39,939 bases of DNA from positions 1 to 39,939 of the forward strand of contig LCOG01000004.1 in the NCBI GenBank assembly GCA_001001705.1. Direction: 5' to 3'. Position 1 is the first letter of the stretch. Every line of letters begins with the position of its first letter. Under the pieces are notes generated by a model. That model had not been told where the DNA came from, made no database searches, and was given only the letters and a program-made list of their open reading frames with translations. Below, one piece after another: positions 32,936-39,939 of this stretch. Position numbers and translations under genes: made by a program. The DNA is from Parcubacteria group bacterium GW2011_GWA2_47_26 (lineage in GTDB: Bacteria; Patescibacteriota; Patescibacteriia; GWA2-47-26).

Positions 32936-32964
32936 TTGATGTTTTGTGCACGAAACAGTAGGAT
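32936..32964 (+). promoter_or_regulatory. promoter with the taggataggggaat tail
   Basis: TTGATG (32936-32941), 17 nt, TAGGAT (32959-32964), then aggggaatatgg as before radC. ATG 32973 in this tail is out of frame with the gene; the leader to ATG 32996 is about 25 nt. Confidence 0.55.
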
Positions 32965-32995
32965 AGGGGAATATGGTGCAAGTGTTGATTAATAT

Positions 32996-33745
32996 ATGTC
33001 CGAATACTACACGCCACAAAGAGTCAAAGGTTTATATGATCCGGCATCGGTCGAGCCGTTTAAGCTATCGCGATCAAAAATTGATTTGTTTTTAAATTGC
33101 CCACGCTGTTTTTATTACGATCGCAAGCTTGGCGTCGGCCGGCCGCCGGGCTTTCCGTTTGCGTTGAACTCCGCCGTTGACCATCTTTTAAAGCTCGAGT
33201 TTGATATTCATCGTGTGAATGGCACAAAGCATCCTTTGATTGAGAAGTATGGCGTGGATGCGCGGCCGGTACCGCATGAAGATTTGGATAAGTGGCGACA
33301 TAATTTTACTGGTATTCAATATTTGTATAAGCCGACCAACCTACTTATATTCGGCGCGATTGATGACCTTTGGCAAAATTCCAAAGGCGAATATATTGTC
33401 GTGGATTATAAGTCCACCGCAAAGGCCGAAGAAATAACAGAGCTTGATAAAGATTGGCATGAAGGATATAAAAGGCAAATGGAAGTTTATCAATGGCTAC
33501 TGCGGAAAAACGGCTACAAAGTTTATAACACCGGATACTTTGTTTACTGCAACGGTCAAACGGATCGCAAGGCCTTTGACGCTAAGCTTGAATTTGATAT
33601 CACCTTAATTCCATATAATGGTGATGATTCTTGGGTAGAGAAAACTATAGTAGAAGCTCATGAATGTTTAAATGGCGATAAAATTCCTAAAGCCAATTCG
33701 AATTGTGATCACTGCAATTATGTGAAGGCGATAAATAGTAAATAA
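32996..33745 (+). CDS. Cas4/RecB-like PD-(D/E)XK nuclease with four cysteines
   Basis: 249 aa. RecB-type nuclease domain: FGAIDDLW, then EYIVVDYKSTAK (Asp...D-x-K) and QMEVYQWLL. Cysteines CPRC near residue 36-39 and CDHC near the C-terminus are placed like the Fe-S ligands of Cas4 and AddB nucleases. No CRISPR or cas genes are nearby, so a DNA repair or free-standing Cas4-like role is more likely. Own promoter upstream. Confidence 0.82.
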   Translation: MSEYYTPQRVKGLYDPASVEPFKLSRSKIDLFLNCPRCFYYDRKLGVGRPPGFPFALNSAVDHLLKLEFDIHRVNGTKHPLIEKYGVDARPVPHEDLDKWRHNFTGIQYLYKPTNLLIFGAIDDLWQNSKGEYIVVDYKSTAKAEEITELDKDWHEGYKRQMEVYQWLLRKNGYKVYNTGYFVYCNGQTDRKAFDAKLEFDITLIPYNGDDSWVEKTIVEAHECLNGDKIPKANSNCDHCNYVKAINSK

Positions 33746-33792
33746 TTGTGGAAACTTCGTCCGCGCAGATTGCATAATTTTAACGCTTACCA

Positions 33793-33842
33793 TACACTCT
33801 CCTAAAACTACACTCTCTCACTCGCACGACTGGGAGAGTGTA
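33793..33842. repeat. CACTCTCCCAGTCG dyad, copy 1
   Basis: Outer TACACTCTCC (33793-33802)/GGAGAGTGTA (33833-33842) and inner CACTCTCTCA/TGGGAGAGTG (33811-33840). Same family as 35762-35791. It ends where a possible -10 TAGAAT (33841-33846) for engB begins. Confidence 0.7.
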
Positions 33843-33862
33843 GAATACGGGAAGTAAATTTT

Positions 33863-34432
33863 ATGAATATAAAATCCGCGACATTTGTAAAAGGCGTGGT
33901 GGGCACTGATGAGATTTTGGAGGATGGCACTCCGCAGATTGTTTTTGTCGGCCGTTCAAATGTAGGAAAGTCTAGCGTTATTAATTCTTTAGCCAACCAG
34001 AAAAAATTGGCCAGAACCAGTTCTTTTCCCGGACGTACTCAAGAGATAAATATATTTTTGATAAACAAATCTGTATATTTAGTTGACCTGCCGGGGTACG
34101 GGTTTGTCAAGATTCCGCAAAAAGAACGGGAGCGGATCCAAAAAATGATGCAATGGTATCTATTTAGATCAGCTTATAAGCTGAAAAAAGTAGTACTCAT
34201 TATAGACGCAAATGTAGGCCCGAGTTCGGCCGACTTGGAAATGGTTCGCAGTTTGGAAGAGCAAGAAAATAATATCGTTGTGGTCGTCAATAAAATAGAC
34301 AAAATAAAAAAATCGGAGCATGAAGCGAAGATTCAAAAAATTAAAGCCACATTTGGAGACCGCAAAATTATCTTTTATTCCGTAGAAAAGAAAATCGGCG
34401 TAACCGAGCTAACTGACGAAATTCTAAAATAA
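33863..34432 (+). CDS. engB: ribosome biogenesis GTPase EngB (YihA/YsxC)
   Basis: 189 aa. G1 GRSNVGKSS, switch region SSFPGRTQEINIF, G3 VDLPGYGF, G4 NKIDK, and the family-typical IPQKERERIQKM. Required for late assembly of the large ribosomal subunit in the bacteria studied. Stop overlaps the next ATG by one base, so translationally linked. Confidence 0.95.
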   Translation: MNIKSATFVKGVVGTDEILEDGTPQIVFVGRSNVGKSSVINSLANQKKLARTSSFPGRTQEINIFLINKSVYLVDLPGYGFVKIPQKERERIQKMMQWYLFRSAYKLKKVVLIIDANVGPSSADLEMVRSLEEQENNIVVVVNKIDKIKKSEHEAKIQKIKATFGDRKIIFYSVEKKIGVTELTDEILK

Positions 34433-35724
34433 TGAAAACCGATGTTAAAACAGATATTCTATGGGATGTTGTTGTTATTGGCGGCGGACCATCGGGCATG
34501 ATGGCGGCAGGCAGGGCGGCGGAACTTGGCCGCAAGGTTTTACTTCTTGAAAAGAATCCAACGCTTGGCAAAAAACTTCTCATTACCGGCGGTGGCCGCT
34601 GTAATTTAACTAATAATAAACCTGATATTCGTACGATGCTTAGTCAGTATAAAGGCAATGCCCGATTTCTTTTTTCTGCTTTTTCGCAGTTTAGCGTAGA
34701 AGATACACTTAATTTTTTTCATCGGCGCGGGGTGCCGACTGTTGAGGAGGAAGAGGGGAGGGTTTTTCCTGTCTCAAATAAAGCACAGTCGGTTTTGAAC
34801 GCACTGACACATTATATGAAAGATGGCGGCGTGCGTATACAAACCAATACCGCAGTTGCCGGTTTATCTATTGATGCCGAAACTGAATATATTGCTATTC
34901 GGATTAAGGGTGCACTTGCCAACAAGGCGGGCAAAACAGAAATAATCGCGAAGTCGTGCATTGTTGCTACTGGAGGAGTTTCGCATCCAGAAACTGGCTC
35001 AACTGGTGAAGGATTTGCATGGCTTAAAAAAATTGGCCATACTATTATTGATAACGATTTTGCGCTCGTCCCCATCGCGCTTACCGATGCTTGGGCAAAG
35101 AAATTAAGTGGATCAACGCTTAAGGATATTAAGCTTACCGCATTTCAAAATGGACAGAAGCAAGAAACTTACAATGGTATATTACTTTTCACGCATTTTG
35201 GGATCAGTGGCCCCACGGTCTTGAATATGAGTAAAGCGATCCGGGAGCTCTTGCAATACGGCGAAGTTGCGATCGCGCTTGATGTATTTCCAAAATTTGA
35301 CCATAAAGAGCTCGAGGAGCAGCTTCAAACATTACTCGTTGGTAAGAGCAACAAGAAGTTGAAAAATACTTTGGACAAGCTTATTCCTGCCGCACTCGTC
35401 TTTGCAGTGCTAAAACTTGCTAATGTAGATGGCGAGACGCCCAATCATAGCGTGCGCCGTGAGGATAGAATAAAATTAGTATCGCTGATGAAGAGGATCC
35501 CGCTTCATGTTCAAGAACTGCTTGGGGCGGATAAAGCAGTTATTTCCTCGGGGGGCGCAGCACTCAAAGAGGTGAATTTTAAAACCATGCAATCGCGCCT
35601 TGTGCCTAATCTCTATTTGATCGGTGACGCCCTTAACATCGATCGCCCCTCGGGCGGTTATAGCCTTCAGCTATGTTGGACAACGGGTTTTGTGGCGGGA
35701 GAAGTAGCAGCTAAAGTGGAATAA
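34432..35724 (+). CDS. FAD-dependent oxidoreductase (HI0933/YhiN/BaiN family)
   Basis: 430 aa. Dinucleotide-binding VVVIGGGPSGMMAAGRAAELG at the N-terminus, then the family hallmark LLITGGGRCNLTN, VATGGVSHPETGSTGEGF, LFTHFGISGPTVLNMS and C-terminal LIGDALNIDRPSGGYSLQ. A flavoprotein of the aminoacetone-oxidase/BaiN group; substrate unknown. Overlaps engB by one base. Confidence 0.93.
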   Translation: MKTDVKTDILWDVVVIGGGPSGMMAAGRAAELGRKVLLLEKNPTLGKKLLITGGGRCNLTNNKPDIRTMLSQYKGNARFLFSAFSQFSVEDTLNFFHRRGVPTVEEEEGRVFPVSNKAQSVLNALTHYMKDGGVRIQTNTAVAGLSIDAETEYIAIRIKGALANKAGKTEIIAKSCIVATGGVSHPETGSTGEGFAWLKKIGHTIIDNDFALVPIALTDAWAKKLSGSTLKDIKLTAFQNGQKQETYNGILLFTHFGISGPTVLNMSKAIRELLQYGEVAIALDVFPKFDHKELEEQLQTLLVGKSNKKLKNTLDKLIPAALVFAVLKLANVDGETPNHSVRREDRIKLVSLMKRIPLHVQELLGADKAVISSGGAALKEVNFKTMQSRLVPNLYLIGDALNIDRPSGGYSLQLCWTTGFVAGEVAAKVE

Positions 35725-35761
35725 AAAAGACTGTAACTAAGACGGCGTGGCATTAGAACGT

Positions 35762-35791
35762 CACTCTCCCAGTCGCACGACTGGGAGAGTG
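35762..35791. repeat. CACTCTCCCAGTCG dyad, copy 2
   Basis: CACTCTCCCAGTCG, CA, CGACTGGGAGAGTG: perfect 14-bp arms. Likely a transcript-end hairpin between the flavoprotein and tspO. Confidence 0.8.
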
Positions 35792-35827
35792 TATGGTAGT
35801 GGAAATTATTCGTACTAACTATAAGAT

Positions 35828-36304
35828 ATGCGGATTAATAATTTTCTAAAACTAATCTTTGCTATAACTGTATCAGAGCTTGCCGGTATCATCGGATCGG
35901 TGTTTACGGTTTCTGCGATCCAGAATTGGTACGCTAGTCTTGTAAAGCCGGTGCTAAATCCTCCGGCTTGGGTATTTGGTCCGGTATGGACAACGCTGTA
36001 TTTGCTCATGGGTATTGCCGTGTTTTTGGTCTGGCGATATGGGCTGAATCGCAAGGATGTAAAAATTGCACTTTTCATATTCGGCGTTCAGCTGATTTTG
36101 AATGCCCTTTGGTCAATTATCTTTTTTGGTCTGCATAGTCCTTTGTGGGCTTTTGTTAATATTATTTTGCTCTGGCTCACGATTCTTTGGACCATTATTG
36201 TATTTTTTAAAATTTCACGCCCGGCCGCCTACCTTTTTCTACCCTATATTCTATGGGTCAGTTTTGCCATGTACTTGAATTACGCAATTTGGATTTTAAA
36301 TTAA
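35828..36304 (+). CDS. tspO: TspO/MBR-family membrane protein
   Basis: 158 aa, five membrane helices. Typical WYASLVKPVLNPPAWVFGPVWT near the first loop, LNALWSIIFFGLHSPLWAF, and a C-terminal WVSFAMYLNYAIWILN. Binds porphyrins and other hydrophobic ligands in known members; role here unknown. TATAAG just upstream (about 35820) may be its -10. Confidence 0.95.
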   Translation: MRINNFLKLIFAITVSELAGIIGSVFTVSAIQNWYASLVKPVLNPPAWVFGPVWTTLYLLMGIAVFLVWRYGLNRKDVKIALFIFGVQLILNALWSIIFFGLHSPLWAFVNIILLWLTILWTIIVFFKISRPAAYLFLPYILWVSFAMYLNYAIWILN

Positions 36305-36319
36305 CGGGGTCGTTAGTTT

Positions 36320-36958
36320 ATGTTCAAAAATCGTCAGGATGCGGGGAAGAAGTTAGCGGAAGCGCTTGGCGCATATAAAAACGCACGGGATACTATTGTT
36401 TTGGGGTTGCCGCGAGGCGGGGTAGTTATTGGATATGAGGTTGCTAAAGCTTTGGGGTTGCCGCTTGATATTGTGGTGCCGCGAAAAATTGGCGCGCCGG
36501 GAAATCCGGAGTATGCTATTGGGGCGATTACGGAGACGGGTGAGGCTATTTTTAACGAGGAGGAAGTTGGGCAGGTAGATAAAGAATGGCTAAAACAAAA
36601 AATGAAAAAAGAAAAGAGGGAAGCGCAAAGGCGACTCACCATATACCGTCCCGGTCCATCACCACAAGTTGCTGGCAAAACTGTTATTCTTGTAGATGAT
36701 GGGGTTGCTACCGGGTATACAATGCGGGCGGCCGTAGCTTCCGTGAAAGCACGTAAACCAGTCAAGATTGTTGTGGCAGTGCCTAATGGCGCGAATGATT
36801 CTATGCGTGAATTGCGGCGCGAAGTAGATGAAGTTATTGCGCTAGAAATACCGGATGTGTACTTCGCTGTCGGCGCACAGTATGAAGAATTTTCGCAAAT
36901 ATCAGATGAAGAGGTGATCGAGCTTTTGCAGAAAACGCAGTCTCATAATCCCTCCTAG
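36320..36958 (+). CDS. phosphoribosyltransferase-fold protein
   Basis: 212 aa. PRPP-binding motif VILVDDGVATGYTMRAA (about 120-135) and N-terminal LGLPRGGVVIGYEVAKAL. Shorter relatives act on unknown bases; some are regulators. Sixteen nt after tspO and just before prs, whose product is the substrate of this fold. Confidence 0.9.
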   Translation: MFKNRQDAGKKLAEALGAYKNARDTIVLGLPRGGVVIGYEVAKALGLPLDIVVPRKIGAPGNPEYAIGAITETGEAIFNEEEVGQVDKEWLKQKMKKEKREAQRRLTIYRPGPSPQVAGKTVILVDDGVATGYTMRAAVASVKARKPVKIVVAVPNGANDSMRELRREVDEVIALEIPDVYFAVGAQYEEFSQISDEEVIELLQKTQSHNPS

Positions 36959-36993
36959 CCTCCCATTATCTTAAAGGGAGTAAGATTGATCGC

Positions 36994-37899
36994 ATGTTTA
37001 TTTTTTCAATTGCCACTGCATATCATGATTTTGCCGGAAAGCTTGCCAAGCAAGCGCATCTTAAAGTTGGTCGCGTTGAGTTTAAAAAATTTTCCGATGG
37101 CGAGATCTATGTACGAGTAGGGGAGTCTGTGGCACAAAAAAAAGTGTATGTTGTGGGTACGACCGCGCCGCCGGCGGACAATTTAATAGAAATGTTGCTC
37201 TTAGTGGATGCGCTAAAAACGGCAAAGGCGCTGCATATTACCGCGATCATTCCGTATTTTGGCTACGGAAGGGCGGATCATTTGGTTGAGAGCGGCGAGG
37301 CGCTATCAGCAAAATTGATGGCAAATCTTTTACATTGTGCAGGGGTTCGTCGTGTGGTTGCGATTGATCTACATAGTCCACGGGTGGAGAAATTTTTTAC
37401 AATGCCGCTTGTACATGTAAGAGCGCAGGAATTGTTAGCGCGTACGATCAAAGCCGAGCTTTTTAACGATCAAAGCTCGGCTTTGACGATCGTAGCCCCA
37501 GACCATGGCGCAATTCCACTGGCAAAACGAATGGGGCGGTTATTGCGCGCGCGAGTCGCATGGTTTGAAAAAATTCGGCCACAACATAATGTTGCGCAAC
37601 TTGGCGCATTGCACGGAGATGTTGCAGGTAAAATTGCCGTGCTTGTTGATGACATGATTGATACAGCGGGAACTATTGCGGAAGCGGCAAACCAGCTTAA
37701 GCAACATGGCGCAAAGAAAATTATTGTTGCGGTCACGCATGGTGTCCTTTCCGGGCCGGCTCTTGAGCGTCTCAAACAAACGCCGATAGACAAAGTTATT
37801 ATTACCGACACACTTCCCAATGTTTCTCAAAAAAAATTCAACAAGCTTAGAGTTGTTTCAGTAATACCCTTACTAGCGGAAAAATTTAGACGGATATGA
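36994..37899 (+). CDS. prs: ribose-phosphate pyrophosphokinase, divergent
   Basis: 301 aa. Makes PRPP from ribose 5-phosphate and ATP. Clear: FSDGEIYVRVGESV, PYFGYGRADHL, VVAIDLHSP, IVAPDHGAIPLAKRMG and the PRPP loop VLVDDMIDTAGT. Changes from the usual bacterial YARQDRK to YGRADHL, and the flexible-loop region reads FEKIRPQHNV. A dyad-coded insert AELFNDQSSALT (37449-37485) sits between the two domains. An AGGGAG sequence lies 16 nt upstream. Its stop overlaps mrdA by 4 nt. Confidence 0.88.
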   Translation: MFIFSIATAYHDFAGKLAKQAHLKVGRVEFKKFSDGEIYVRVGESVAQKKVYVVGTTAPPADNLIEMLLLVDALKTAKALHITAIIPYFGYGRADHLVESGEALSAKLMANLLHCAGVRRVVAIDLHSPRVEKFFTMPLVHVRAQELLARTIKAELFNDQSSALTIVAPDHGAIPLAKRMGRLLRARVAWFEKIRPQHNVAQLGALHGDVAGKIAVLVDDMIDTAGTIAEAANQLKQHGAKKIIVAVTHGVLSGPALERLKQTPIDKVIITDTLPNVSQKKFNKLRVVSVIPLLAEKFRRI

Positions 37900-39854
37900 G
37901 GAATCCTTTTATCGTACGCGATAGCAAGATTGATGAGCGTATTATTCACGATACAATAAATAGCCGCTGGGTTGAGGACGTCGTACCGGCACGCAGCAAT
38001 GAAATTGAATATCTAAAACCATCATTACAGCGCAAACGATTCTGGTATTTTGCGGGCGGATTTATTTTTATCCTATTATTTTTTTTAGGGCGCAGCGCAC
38101 AACTCCAAATCATTAATGGATCCGAATTTCAAGCTGCCGCAGAGGCAAACCGGCTGCGCATTTTAAGATTGCGCGCTCCGCGAGGCGCTATAGTAGACCG
38201 CAACGGTATTGATTTGACTAAAAACATACCGCATTTTCAAGTTTTACTAACGCCGTCTGATCTGCCGACAGACGCGGCGCTTAAGATGTCAGAGGTGGAA
38301 AAAATCGCGGCAATTTTGAGTTTGAGCCTTGACGAGCTAACTCTGCTTTTGGATTCCAAAGAGCCTGATTCCGCACCGCGTCTTATTAAAGACGGCTTAA
38401 CGCCCGAAGAGGCTTTTCCTGTGATTTTAGCTTCGCAAGATCTTCCCGGGCTTGCAATTGAGACGATCGCAACGCGTTTTTATCCTTTCGGCGCGTCATT
38501 TGCGCATCTTCTTGGCTATCTTGGCAAGATTGATGAGCAAGAAAAAAAATATTATTTAGAAAATGGGTATAGCTTAAATGATATTGTTGGAAAATCCGGG
38601 TTGGAAAAAACATTTGAAAATATCCTGCATGGCAAAGATGGAAAACAATATACCGAGGTTGATGCAAGCGGACGCAGACGCAGCACAAAATTTTCTGAAG
38701 AAGCAAGTCAGGGATCCACACTAACTCTTTCTATAGATGCGCCTTTGCAGATAAAAACAACGGAGTCGCTCCAGCAAACCCTCAATAATTTTAAAAAAAC
38801 TCGCGGAGCCGCTATTGTATTAAATCCGCAAAGCGGGGAAATTTTGGCTTTGGTTTCTTTGCCATCTTTTGATAATAATATTTTTACTCTCGGCAAGGAT
38901 ATCGGGCCTGTACTTAATGAATTAAACACAAATCCTAATCAGCCTCTATTTCCTCGCGCAACCGCCGGCACTTATCCCTCGGGTTCAATTATAAAACCCG
39001 CGATTGCGGCGGCGGCGCTGCAGGAGGGAATTATAACTCCTTTAACGACAATCTTGTCAGTCGGCGGAATCCGAATCGGCGAATGGTTTTTTCCAGACTG
39101 GAAAAGCGGCGGGCATGGCCCTGTTAGTGTTACTCGCGCTATTGCCGAGTCAGTTAATACTTTTTTCTATGCAATCGGCGGCGGCTGGGCGACTCAAAAA
39201 GGTTTGGGCATTAATCGGCTTGCAGAATATCTTCGCAAATTTGGATTTGGAAAATCGGTTGGCATTGAACTTGCGGGCGAGGCTGACGGTTTTGTGCCTA
39301 ATACAGAATGGAAAGAACGGATTAAGAATGAGCCATGGTATATTGGCGATACATACCATCTTTCTATTGGGCAAGGCGATTTTTTGGTTACGCCCCTGCA
39401 AATTGCGCGGATGACGGCTTATTTTGCTTCAAACGGCAAATGGACAAAACCCCACTTGTCCCTCTCTTTATGTCATCCCTCGCAACGCGAAGGATCACGG
39501 GATTCTTTGGCCTGCGGCCTCAGAATGACAGAAACGGGGCCGGGTATTAGCCCACAACATATTCAAACTGTGCGCCGCGGCATGCGTGAGGCTGTGCTAT
39601 ATGGCAGTGCGCGCTCTTTACTGGCTCTCCCGATTGATTCTGCCGGAAAAACAGGCACGGCGCAATGGTCTAATTCCAAATCTCCGCACGCTTGGTTTAT
39701 GGGTTGGGCGCCGTTTAACAATCCGCAGATCGCAGTTACGGTCTTGATTGAAGAAGGCGAAGAAGGTTCGCGAACTGCTGTTGCGGCAGCAAAGGAGATT
39801 ATCCGCGCCTGGTATGAAAATAAATCTAATATCTCGTCTATCATAAATAAGTAG
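37896..39854 (+). CDS. mrdA: penicillin-binding protein 2 (class B transpeptidase)
   Basis: 652 aa. One membrane helix (about residues 47-66), dimerisation/pedestal domain (RAPRGAIVDRNGIDL), transpeptidase domain with SIIK (in YPSGSIIKP), SVN (ESVNTFFY) and KTG (GKTGTAQWS). Cross-links peptidoglycan during elongation with RodA. Between KPHLS and GPGISPQHI there is an in-frame 20-codon insert (39471-39530) made of the TGTCATTCTGA palindromic repeat, coding for CHPSQREGSRDSLACGLRMT. Overlaps prs by 4 nt (ATGA). Confidence 0.94.
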   Translation: MRNPFIVRDSKIDERIIHDTINSRWVEDVVPARSNEIEYLKPSLQRKRFWYFAGGFIFILLFFLGRSAQLQIINGSEFQAAAEANRLRILRLRAPRGAIVDRNGIDLTKNIPHFQVLLTPSDLPTDAALKMSEVEKIAAILSLSLDELTLLLDSKEPDSAPRLIKDGLTPEEAFPVILASQDLPGLAIETIATRFYPFGASFAHLLGYLGKIDEQEKKYYLENGYSLNDIVGKSGLEKTFENILHGKDGKQYTEVDASGRRRSTKFSEEASQGSTLTLSIDAPLQIKTTESLQQTLNNFKKTRGAAIVLNPQSGEILALVSLPSFDNNIFTLGKDIGPVLNELNTNPNQPLFPRATAGTYPSGSIIKPAIAAAALQEGIITPLTTILSVGGIRIGEWFFPDWKSGGHGPVSVTRAIAESVNTFFYAIGGGWATQKGLGINRLAEYLRKFGFGKSVGIELAGEADGFVPNTEWKERIKNEPWYIGDTYHLSIGQGDFLVTPLQIARMTAYFASNGKWTKPHLSLSLCHPSQREGSRDSLACGLRMTETGPGISPQHIQTVRRGMREAVLYGSARSLLALPIDSAGKTGTAQWSNSKSPHAWFMGWAPFNNPQIAVTVLIEEGEEGSRTAVAAAKEIIRAWYENKSNISSIINK

Positions 39855-39939
39855 TAATGTCATAGTAGCGTTAAGTAGAAATGTCATACCTGCTAGAATA
39901 TTGAGCTAATTACTAAGCTCAATACTATGGCACAAGACC
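39855..39939 (+). other. possible insertion-sequence left end, cut by the window
   Basis: Two direct AATGTCATA motifs (39856, 39880) around GTAGCGTTAAGTAGAA, then the hairpin TATTGAGCT-8 nt-AGCTCAATA and an ATG at 39927 (MAQD...) running off the end. The AAATGTCAT style of repeats resembles the termini of IS481/ISNCY-type elements; too little sequence is visible to be sure. Confidence 0.3.

Overview
The window looks like a chromosomal segment of a Candidate Phyla Radiation bacterium (Patescibacteria, most like Parcubacteria). This is an inference from several signs: most starts lack a Shine-Dalgarno sequence, several promoters sit so close to the start codon that transcripts would be nearly leaderless, genes are compact and often overlap, and the gene set (Mur ligase/RodA/MreC cluster, archease-RtcB, four-helix-bundle protein, many R-M fragments) is typical. 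I see no rRNA, tRNA or CRISPR array. UGA, UAA and UAG all act as ordinary stops.

Layout. 1-9.2 kb is an accessory zone: modular repeats that carry a promoter, a small nuclease-like ORF, a minus-strand small RNA gene, radC, a type III restriction-modification locus with an intact methylase and a badly decayed nuclease/helicase subunit, an HsdS tail fused by ATGA overlap to a PD-(D/E)XK nuclease, an ArsR-type regulator, and a Panacea-type antitoxin with a RelE-like partner. 9.2-16.9 kb holds a candidate second small RNA, a small membrane protein, a membrane-anchored two-AAA Clp-like unfoldase, a long coiled-coil membrane protein and a GHMP-kinase-like protein with a C-terminal winged helix. 17.4-21.0 kb (minus strand) is one probable operon secE-nusG-rplK-rplA-dcd-(four-helix protein)-dut driven from a promoter near 21.0 kb. 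Three short GC-rich ORFs with strong Shine-Dalgarno sequences (17.1 kb and 21.1-21.7 kb) look foreign. Then trmH-like (+), gyrB (-), and a plus-strand run: membrane protein, rodA, Mur ligase, mreC, mreD, archease, rtcB, DEAD-box helicase, Cas4-like nuclease, engB, flavoprotein, tspO, phosphoribosyltransferase, prs and mrdA (PBP2).

How the genes work together: rodA, mreC, mreD, mrdA and the Mur ligase form the elongation/peptidoglycan set; prs, dut and dcd serve nucleotide supply; secE, nusG, L11 and L1 are the classic secretion/transcription/ribosome block; archease activates RtcB for RNA ligation.

The most unusual signal is not a gene. Spacers between stop and start codons are repeatedly filled by elements bounded by inverted repeats, of at least six sequence families. 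Some arms show compensatory changes between copies, several contain the upstream stop codon, and one family begins where a promoter predicts the transcript start and ends directly on the AUG. Related palindromic repeats also sit in frame inside coding sequences (gyrB, trmH-like, Mur ligase, DEAD helicase, prs, mrdA), like Rickettsia palindromic elements. Heptanucleotide tandem repeats recur at six or more places.
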